NCBI RefSeq assembly: GCF_019969685.1
Contig: NZ_JAHXYZ010000001.1
Span: 62,001 to 126,000 of the forward strand
Direction of reading: 5' to 3'
DNA: 64,000 nucleotides
Origin: Microbacterium sp. EST19A
GTDB lineage: Bacteria > Actinomycetota > Actinomycetes > Actinomycetales > Microbacteriaceae
Part shown: piece by piece, positions 16,496 to 22,625 of the stretch
Layout: every line of letters begins with the position of its first letter
Position numbering within the stretch: the stretch's first letter is position 1
Program-made: the position numbers and the translations under genes
Notes under the pieces: generated by a model
Told to the model about the DNA's origin: nothing
What the model saw: the letters and a program-made list of their open reading frames with translations, nothing else
Databases searched by the model: none

Positions 16496-17014
16496 TCAGG
16501 CGACGCGCGCCCGGTGCCGTCGGACGGCGGCCCGGTTCGCGCAGCGCACGGAGCAGAAGCGCTGACGCCCGTTGCGCGTCACATCCGCCACCACGTTCGT
16601 GCACGGGGGCGCCTGGCAGCGGCCCAGCCGACTCATCCCCCGCGTGACGAGGTGCAGCGAGGTGCCGAGATTGATGATGGCCCGCACCACGTACGGCAGC
16701 GACTGCACATCGTCACGGTAATGCAGGTGCCATCCTTCGCCGTCGTGGTTCGTCAGCCGCGGGTAGGCGGCCGCGGCGGCGAGCTCTGCGTTGAGCAGTT
16801 CGGCGCGTGCATCGGCATCCGGCTCGTCCACGATCTTCAGCCAGTCGTCGACGATCACCCTGATCCTCGCGTGATCGTCGGGCGCCGCGGGGAAGGTCTG
16901 CGTCATCCCGAGTTCCAGCGTGCGCTCCTCGATCCCGGCGCGGGTTTCCGGCCAGTCGTTGGCGAGGGATGCCGCCAGCAGGACGGCATACTCGCCGTAA
17001 GGGTTGAGATGCAT
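16496..17014 (-). CDS. CGNR zinc-finger (ABATE-domain) regulator
   Basis: 172 aa. The N-terminal two thirds is the helical stress-associated ABATE domain. The C-terminus holds a CGNR-type finger with metal ligands in CQAPPCTNVVAD and FCSVRCANRAAVRRHRA; the eponymous C-G-N-R reads CANR here. Such proteins are putative DNA-binding regulators found widely in actinobacteria with few known targets. The start at 17014 lies only 25 bp from the divergent small gene at 17040, so the two must share promoter or operator DNA. Confidence 0.88.
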   Translation of the reverse strand: MHLNPYGEYAVLLAASLANDWPETRAGIEERTLELGMTQTFPAAPDDHARIRVIVDDWLKIVDEPDADARAELLNAELAAAAAYPRLTNHDGEGWHLHYRDDVQSLPYVVRAIINLGTSLHLVTRGMSRLGRCQAPPCTNVVADVTRNGRQRFCSVRCANRAAVRRHRARVA

Positions 17015-17039
17015 AACAGCATTACATCACGCTGGGTAC

Positions 17040-17255
17040 ATGAGCGCACTGCACACCCTCCCCATCCCCCGCATTCCGCAGCCGACGACGACGCACGAGC
17101 ACGCGTGGCTCGTCGAGTCGCGGCATCCGACCAGCGAAGGTGTCGTGCTCTACGTGCGGTGCGTCGAGTGCGCGATGCGTCGAGTCGACGTGCAGGCGCA
17201 TACGCACATGCCGCCCGCCGCCGTCAGCATCGGGATCTCCTCCCCGCAGTCGTGA
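17040..17255 (+). CDS. small Cys/His-containing hypothetical protein, 71 aa
   Basis: Starts at the ATG 17040 (MSALHTLPIPRI). The centre reads HAWLVESRHPTSEGVVLYVR followed by CVECAMRRVD, a compact beta-strand plus CxxC arrangement that could bind metal if it dimerises. Divergent from the CGNR regulator with 25 bp between starts, suggesting it is that regulator's target. No family name is known to me. Confidence 0.6.
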   Translation: MSALHTLPIPRIPQPTTTHEHAWLVESRHPTSEGVVLYVRCVECAMRRVDVQAHTHMPPAAVSIGISSPQS

Positions 17256-17264
17256 GCGCCGCCC

Positions 17265-17897
17265 TCAGGCGGTGACCATCTCGCCGTTGCGGGGCACCCA
17301 GCGACCTCCGGCCGGGTTCGTGAAGACGAGCGGGATGCCGCGGGCGTCCCGCTCGACGGACGTGGACACCTGCACGTGCACGTGCGGTTCGGTGCTGTTC
17401 CCGGAGTTGCCGCATTCGCCTACCGGCTCGCCCTGCGCGATGTGCTGGCCGGTCCGCACGCGGACGCTCCCCTGACGCAGATGCGCCACCAGCACCAGCG
17501 CATCGCCCGCGCGGATCACGACGTGATTGCCGGCGATCGCGGCCGCGCCGCGCCGGATGCGGGACGACTGCGTGAGCGCGTAGCCGATGAGTGCGAACAC
17601 GGAGCGACGGGCAACATGATCCCGTTCCCCGTCGAGCAGGGCGACGACCTCGCCGGCCACCGGCGCGAGGATCGTCCGACCGAAGCCGACGAACACCTCG
17701 GGACGCTCGGTGGCGAACAGGCTCGCCAGCGTGCGGGGCGCGCTGCGTCCGTCTTCGCCCACCGGCACGAAATCGATCGCGTGGGAGGTACCGAAGAGCT
17801 CGGTGCCGTGGCTCGGCGTTCGGGATGCCGGACTGTTCTGCACCAGCCACCGCCCGGTGAAGGGGAGCGCCAGCTCGACGGCATCCCCCGCGCTCAC
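17265..17897 (-). CDS. M23-family metallopeptidase
   Basis: 210 aa. The LytM fold is visible: H-x-x-x-D in HAIDFVPVG, VFVGFGRTILAPVAGEVVAL, NHVVIRAGDALVLVAHLRQG, GECGNSGNSTEPHVHVQV with the last H-x-H zinc ligand pair. The first ligand motif, HAIDF, is the expected HxxxD. No signal peptide is visible, odd for a peptidoglycan endopeptidase. The stop is near the convergent 71-aa gene, and the start overlaps the DUF1697 stop by 4 bp. Confidence 0.87.
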   Translation of the reverse strand: MSAGDAVELALPFTGRWLVQNSPASRTPSHGTELFGTSHAIDFVPVGEDGRSAPRTLASLFATERPEVFVGFGRTILAPVAGEVVALLDGERDHVARRSVFALIGYALTQSSRIRRGAAAIAGNHVVIRAGDALVLVAHLRQGSVRVRTGQHIAQGEPVGECGNSGNSTEPHVHVQVSTSVERDARGIPLVFTNPAGGRWVPRNGEMVTA

Positions 17898-18427
17898 GCG
17901 GTCAGCTCGATGAGCTTGCGGACGGTGCGCAGGTTCCGTGCCGTCCCCGCGACGCCGAGCGCACGATCCAGCACCGCTCCGGTGAGCTTGGTCGAGTGCA
18001 CGCCGCCGCTCCCGTAGTCGATCCAGAGGTCGTCGCCGATCAGCTCGATCCGCTCCTCGGGAAGAAGTCGATCCTCCAGTGCCGCGACGGCACCGGCCTT
18101 GCTCGAGCCCTCCAGGAACATGGCGTGCACGAACTTCTCCTCACCCTCAGGAAAGGGTTGAGCCTTCTCGGAGGCGACGAGCTGCGCACGAGTGCGATGG
18201 ATCACCGGGGTATCGACGCCGAACTCCGCCACGATCGCCGCGCGCACGGCCTTGCACGCGGCTGCAGGCTTCTTCGGCGTCGCGCAGATGATGTTCCCGC
18301 TGGCGATGTACGTCGACACGTCGGTCAGGTCGGTCTCCGCTTCCAGCACCTCCCTCAGGCGTGCCATCGGCACCTTGTTGCGGCCGCTGACGTTCACCGC
18401 CCGTAGCAGCAGAACGCTGCGGCTCAC
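17894..18427 (-). CDS. DUF1697 protein
   Basis: 177 aa. The typical opening LLLRAVNVSGRNKVPMARLR is followed by VSTYIASGNIICATP, and the centre has a conserved FVHAMFLEG. The C-terminus VHSTKLTGAVLDRALGVAGT matches the family's basic substrate-like loop. DUF1697 has no established function. It overlaps both neighbours by 4 bp (pncA upstream, M23 peptidase downstream), so all three are one operon. Confidence 0.88.
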   Translation of the reverse strand: MSRSVLLLRAVNVSGRNKVPMARLREVLEAETDLTDVSTYIASGNIICATPKKPAAACKAVRAAIVAEFGVDTPVIHRTRAQLVASEKAQPFPEGEEKFVHAMFLEGSSKAGAVAALEDRLLPEERIELIGDDLWIDYGSGGVHSTKLTGAVLDRALGVAGTARNLRTVRKLIELTA

Positions 18428-19005
18428 GCGTCGGTGCTCTCGGCGAGCTCTGCGCCCGCGTGCGCGAGTTCCGCCAGCGCTGCCTCGCTCGACTCCACGC
18501 CGACGCCGGCCACGAGATCCGTGAACACGCGAACCCGGACGCCGTGCGCGATCGCGTCGAGCGCGGACGCGCGCACGCAGTGGTCTGTCGCGATGCCCAC
18601 GACATCGGCCGTGACGACGCCGGCATCCGTCAGCACCGCGCCCACGGTGGATCCGCTCTCCGTCACGCCCTCGAACATCGAATAGGCGGGGATCCCCTGG
18701 CCCTTGTGCACGTGATGCGTCACGGCGTCCGTCGCGAGAAGCGGGTCGTACTCGGCGCCCTCCGTGCCGGCGACGCAGTGCACCGGCCAGGTCGCCACGA
18801 AATCGGGGCTCTCGTGGAAGTGTCCGCCGTTGTCACCTTCGGCGTGATGCCAGTCGCGCGACGCGATGATCACCGCGTACTCCGCGGCATGCGCGGCGAG
18901 GAAGGCCGACACCGCGGAGGCCACCGCATTGCCTCCCTCGACGGCGAGGGCGCCACCTTCGGTGAAGTCGTTCTGCACATCGACGATGAGGAGTGCTCTG
19001 CTCAT
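18424..19005 (-). CDS. pncA: nicotinamidase/pyrazinamidase
   Basis: 193 aa isochorismatase-fold enzyme. The catalytic Asp is in LIVDVQNDFTEGGALAV, metal ligands are in SRDWHHAEGDNGGHF, and the nucleophilic Cys is in IATDHCVRASALDA with the preceding cis-peptide. It converts nicotinamide to nicotinate for NAD salvage, and enzymes of this kind also activate pyrazinamide. First gene of the pncA-DUF1697-M23 operon; the tRNA-Thr terminator lies 30 bp upstream. Confidence 0.94.
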   Translation of the reverse strand: MSRALLIVDVQNDFTEGGALAVEGGNAVASAVSAFLAAHAAEYAVIIASRDWHHAEGDNGGHFHESPDFVATWPVHCVAGTEGAEYDPLLATDAVTHHVHKGQGIPAYSMFEGVTESGSTVGAVLTDAGVVTADVVGIATDHCVRASALDAIAHGVRVRVFTDLVAGVGVESSEAALAELAHAGAELAESTDA

Positions 19006-19034
19006 GGTTCGAGGGTACGCCGTGAGGAAAGGGA

Positions 19035-19069
19035 AAGGCCCCGTGATGTTCTTCGCACCACGGGGCCTT
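19035..19069 (-). terminator. terminator of tRNA-Thr
   Basis: AAGGCCCCGTG pairs with CACGGGGCCTT (11 bp). Read on the minus strand it directly follows the tRNA and is trailed by TTTCCCTTTCC. It separates the tRNA transcript from pncA. Confidence 0.75.
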
Positions 19070-19072
19070 CGG

Positions 19073-19145
19073 AGCCGCCTGTCAGAATCGAACTGACGAC
19101 CTTCTCATTACGAGTGAGATGCTCTGCCGACTGAGCTAAGGCGGC
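19073..19145 (-). tRNA. tRNA-Thr (anticodon CGU)
   Basis: Minus-strand cloverleaf: acceptor GCCGCCT with AGGCGGC, D-arm GCTCAGTCGGCAGAGC, anticodon stem-loop TCTCA-CTCGTAA-TGAGA with anticodon CGT, T-arm GTCAGTTCGATTCTGAC, discriminator T. CCA is not encoded. Confidence 0.97.
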
Positions 19146-19173
19146 GTGTGACGCGTGAGCGGCACGATCACCG

Positions 19174-19179
19174 ATATTA
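19174..19179 (-). promoter_or_regulatory. -10 box of tRNA-Thr
   Basis: TAATAT on the minus strand, 28 bases before the mature 5' end. A weak TCGCGA lies at -35 distance. It is one of the few A/T-rich hexamers in the area. Confidence 0.5.
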
Positions 19180-19214
19180 CCCTGTCTCGCTCGCGGTCGC
19201 GAATCGAGCACGCG

Positions 19215-20771
19215 TCATTCGCAGCGCAGGCCGTCTTCGGGCACCACGTCGTCGATGAGGAAGGCTTCGACGGCGTCGTCGACGCACGAGTTGCCCTTGT
19301 TGTATCCGGTGTGCCCCTCGCCGACGCGGGTGATCAGGACACCCTCTTCCAGCTGATCGGCGAGCGACTCCGACCACTCGTACGGGGTCGCCGGGTCGTT
19401 GGTCGTTCCGACGACGACGATCGGACCTGCGCCCTCGGCGGTGATCTCGCCGCGCGTGCCCGTGGGCGGGTACGGCCACACCGAGCAGGAGTCGGGTCCG
19501 TTCCAGTACGGGGCGATCGTCGGGGCGCCCTCGGCGATCTTCTTCTCGATCGCGGCCTCGGCGTCGGGATCGTCTTCCACCGGATAGTCCATGCAGTTGT
19601 AGGCGCGGAACGCCTCGGAGGAGTTGTCGGTGTAGGCGCCGTTCTCGCGGCCGTTGTAGAAGTCGGCCAGCAGGAACGCCGTCGTCGGGTCGCCCTGCAG
19701 CGCTTCGTCGAGAGCCTGGGTGAGGATGCTCCAGTTGTCCTCCGAGTAGAGCGCCGCGATGATGCCGGTCATCAGCGAGTCCGCTCCCAGCATGCGTCCG
19801 TCACCGCTCGCCAGCGGGGTGCGGTCGGCACTCGCGAGCAGCGCTCCGAGGTCGGCCATCGCGTCGTCGACCGACCCGTTGAACGGGCAGCTGCCCGAAT
19901 CGAGGCAGCTCTGCATGTAGGCGCGCAGCGCCGATTCGAAGCCCAGAGCCTGCGTCGCGCCGACCTCGAGGCCCGGTACGGCAGGGTCGATGGCGCCGTC
20001 GAGCACGAGCCGACCCGCCTTCTCGGGGTAGAGCTTCGCGTAGGTCGCCCCGAGGAAGGTGCCGTAGGAGTAGCCGAGGTAGTTCAGCTGCTTGTCTCCG
20101 AGCACCGCGCGGATCAGATCCATGTCGTGCGCGGCGTTGATCGTGGTGATGTACGGCAGGATGCCGCCGCTGTTGGCGTCGCACGCGTCGGCGAAGGCCT
20201 TGTGCGAGTCGAGCAGCTCCGCCTCCCACTCGGGCGTGCCGCGCGGCGCGGCGGGGATGCTGTAGAGGTAGTCGTCCATCGCCGCGGCATCGAAGCAGGT
20301 GACGGCGGTCGATGCGCCGACGCCGCGAGGGTCGAAGCCGATCACGTCGTAGTTCTCGATGAGGTCGGCGCCGACCGCGAAGTCGAGGCTGTTCTGGATC
20401 AGATCGACACCGCTCGCACCGGGACCCCCGGGGTTGGTGAGCAGCGACCCGATCGCGGTGCCCTCGGCCTGGTGGCGGACGACGGAGAGCGTGATCTCAC
20501 CCTCGCCCGGGTTCTCCCAGTCGAGCGGCGCCCGCACATCGGTGCAGTCGAAGCCGGTGCCGCACTCGGTCCACGTCAGCGTCTGGGAGTAGAACGGCAG
20601 CAGGTCTTCGGCGACGCCCTCGGTGTCGGGGGCATTGGTCGACGAGGGGCGCGGAGCCGACTGCTCGGGGATCATCGCGTACAGACACCCGGACAGGGCG
20701 ACCGTCGCCGCGGCCAGTCCCGCGATGATCGCGGCAGCGCGGCGGAAGCGGGAAGTCGATCGATTGTTCAC
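19215..20771 (-). CDS. secreted alpha/beta-hydrolase lipoprotein, tripeptidyl-aminopeptidase type
   Basis: 518 aa. A lipoprotein signal ends in VALSGC (Cys about residue 29). The hydrolase core shows the oxyanion loop LLTNPGGPGASGVD, the nucleophile GYSYGTFLG, and a TAP-like C-terminal domain with acid VVVGTTNDPATPYEW and His RVGEGHTGYNKGNSCVD. This is the layout of Streptomyces tripeptidyl aminopeptidases (SlpD/SlpE, Tap) and mycobacterial CaeA-like enzymes. It is expected to cut short peptides outside the membrane. It overlaps the holB stop by 4 bp (ATGA), an unexpected partnership. Confidence 0.9.
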   Translation of the reverse strand: MNNRSTSRFRRAAAIIAGLAAATVALSGCLYAMIPEQSAPRPSSTNAPDTEGVAEDLLPFYSQTLTWTECGTGFDCTDVRAPLDWENPGEGEITLSVVRHQAEGTAIGSLLTNPGGPGASGVDLIQNSLDFAVGADLIENYDVIGFDPRGVGASTAVTCFDAAAMDDYLYSIPAAPRGTPEWEAELLDSHKAFADACDANSGGILPYITTINAAHDMDLIRAVLGDKQLNYLGYSYGTFLGATYAKLYPEKAGRLVLDGAIDPAVPGLEVGATQALGFESALRAYMQSCLDSGSCPFNGSVDDAMADLGALLASADRTPLASGDGRMLGADSLMTGIIAALYSEDNWSILTQALDEALQGDPTTAFLLADFYNGRENGAYTDNSSEAFRAYNCMDYPVEDDPDAEAAIEKKIAEGAPTIAPYWNGPDSCSVWPYPPTGTRGEITAEGAGPIVVVGTTNDPATPYEWSESLADQLEEGVLITRVGEGHTGYNKGNSCVDDAVEAFLIDDVVPEDGLRCE

Positions 20772-21925
20772 GGTTTCCTCCCGCTCGTGATCGTCACGAG
20801 CAAGCTCTCCAGGGCGAGCAGCGGGGCGACGTTGCGCTCCAGCGACTGCCGCGTCTCGGCAAGGTGGTCAAGTACGACAAGAGTACGTGTCTCGGCCCAG
20901 GCGGATGCGAGGGCGCTCAGCTCGGTGTGCAGCTCGCTGTTGATCAGGTCGTCGCCTCTGCCGAACTGCAGCATGACGACGTCGCGGAACAGTGACTGCA
21001 GATCGGTGAGAACGCGATCGATGCCATCCCGGAGGCTCCGGGTCGCGCGCTTCTTCTGATCGTCTTCGAGAGCGGAGAGCTGCGCGCGGAGCGCCGGCGG
21101 CACGGACTGGCCCTCTGCGATCCCGACGGTGCGGAGCATCGAGGCGCGCTCGGTCGCGTCGCGCTCAGCAGTGAGGGCCTTCGCATCCTCGGTGGCGGCC
21201 TGGATGATGCGGCCGGCCACCTCGACGGCGTCGCCGACTCCCCGCACGCCGAGGACGGAGCGCAGCGTCTCGTCGCGCCGGCGGCGGGCGGAGTCGTCGG
21301 TCGCGAGACGCTGCGCCATGCCGATGTGGCGCTGCGCGTGCCGTGCGGCCTGCTCGGCGATGACCTCGTCGACACCGGTGCGCAGGCTGATGAGGCGGGC
21401 GACGTCGGCCACGTCGGGTTCGCGGAGCCGCAGCGAGCGCACGCGGGAGCGGATCGTCGGAAGCAGGTCTGCCTCACTCGGGGCGCACAGGATCCACACC
21501 GTCTGCTCCGGCGGCTCTTCGAGTGCCTTGAGCAGGACGTTCGATGTGCGCTCGACCATGCGGTCGGCGTCTTCGACGATGATGACCCGGTAGCGACCGG
21601 CGGACGGCGCGAAATACGAGCGCTCCACGAGCGCGCGGGCCTCGGCGATCGTGATGATGACCTTGTCGGTGCGCAGCGCCGTGACGTCGGGATGAGTGCC
21701 GGCGAGGACCTGGCGCATCTTCGCCTCGTCATCGGGATGGTCGGCGATCAGGGCGGCGGCGAAAGCGTGCGCGAGCGTCGATCGCCCTGATCCGGGCGGG
21801 CCGGTGATCAGCCAGGCGTGCGACAGCGCGGACGGATCGGATGCCGCGTCGCGCAGAGTCTCGACAGCCGCATCCTGACCCCACACATCGGCCCACGGGA
21901 AGGGAGCGGCGACGGTCTGGGGCAT
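20768..21925 (-). CDS. holB: DNA polymerase III subunit delta prime
   Basis: 385 aa clamp-loader subunit of the AAA+ class. Markers are HAWLITGPPGSGRSTLAHAF as P-loop, VIIVEDADRMVERTSNVLLK as Walker B/sensor region, LEEPPEQTVWILCAP, and the SRVRSL arginine-finger segment. The zinc-binding region between the P-loop and AGTHPDV, which usually carries four cysteines, reads ADHPDDEAKMRQVLAGTHPD with no Cys, so no zinc module can form. It lies downstream of tmk, the common actinobacterial order topA-tmk-holB. Confidence 0.92.
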   Translation of the reverse strand: MPQTVAAPFPWADVWGQDAAVETLRDAASDPSALSHAWLITGPPGSGRSTLAHAFAAALIADHPDDEAKMRQVLAGTHPDVTALRTDKVIITIAEARALVERSYFAPSAGRYRVIIVEDADRMVERTSNVLLKALEEPPEQTVWILCAPSEADLLPTIRSRVRSLRLREPDVADVARLISLRTGVDEVIAEQAARHAQRHIGMAQRLATDDSARRRRDETLRSVLGVRGVGDAVEVAGRIIQAATEDAKALTAERDATERASMLRTVGIAEGQSVPPALRAQLSALEDDQKKRATRSLRDGIDRVLTDLQSLFRDVVMLQFGRGDDLINSELHTELSALASAWAETRTLVVLDHLAETRQSLERNVAPLLALESLLVTITSGRKP

Positions 21926-21989
21926 GTGCTCAGCCTAATCGGGAGCACCGACGCCCGCCGCACCGAGTGCGCGGCCAGGCGGTGGTGAC

Positions 21990-22625
21990 TCAGTCGGAGG
22001 CGAGCAGACTGTCGACGCGGGCACGGATCACGGCGGCGATCTCGTCGGCGGATGCCGCGGCATCGACCACCAGGAAGCGCTCCGGTTCTGCGTCGGCGAG
22101 AGCCAGATACGCATCGCGGACCCTGCCGTGGAACTCCGCCTTCTCCGCCTCGAGCCGGTCGAACGGCTTGTCGGCCGAGTCGAGGCGCACACGAGCGGCG
22201 CTCGGATCGAGGTCGAGCAGGATCGTCATGTCCGGGAGCGCACCCTCGGCGGCCCAGAGCGAAAGGTCGCGGATCTCGGTCGCGTCGAGCACGCGGCCGG
22301 CGCCCTGGTAGGCGACCGAGGAATCGAGATACCGATCCTGCAGCACGACCTCGCCGCGCGCGAGCGCGGGTCGGACCACCGTCGAGACATGATGCGCCCG
22401 GTCGGCCGCGTACAGCAGGGCCTCCGCTCGCGGCGCGATGTCGCCCCGGTGGTGCAGCACGATGTCGCGGATGAGCTGCCCGACCTCGGACCCGCCGGGC
22501 TCGCGGGTTCGGAGCACGGTGCGACCGGCATCCGTCAGCCACGACGCGAGCAGGTTCGACTGCGTGGTCTTGCCCGAGCCGTCACCGCCTTCGAGCGTGA
22601 TCCACACACCGTGACCTGGGGTCAC
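21990..22625 (-). CDS. tmk: thymidylate kinase
   Basis: 211 aa. P-loop LEGGDGSGKTTQSNLL, base-recognition TREPGGSEVGQLIRD, the DRYLDSSVAYQGAGR motif and the lid-side LLDLDPSAARVRLDS are all present. It phosphorylates dTMP to dTDP for DNA synthesis. The start overlaps the topA stop by 4 bp, so translation is coupled. Length is normal for the family. Confidence 0.96.
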   Translation of the reverse strand: MTPGHGVWITLEGGDGSGKTTQSNLLASWLTDAGRTVLRTREPGGSEVGQLIRDIVLHHRGDIAPRAEALLYAADRAHHVSTVVRPALARGEVVLQDRYLDSSVAYQGAGRVLDATEIRDLSLWAAEGALPDMTILLDLDPSAARVRLDSADKPFDRLEAEKAEFHGRVRDAYLALADAEPERFLVVDAAASADEIAAVIRARVDSLLASD

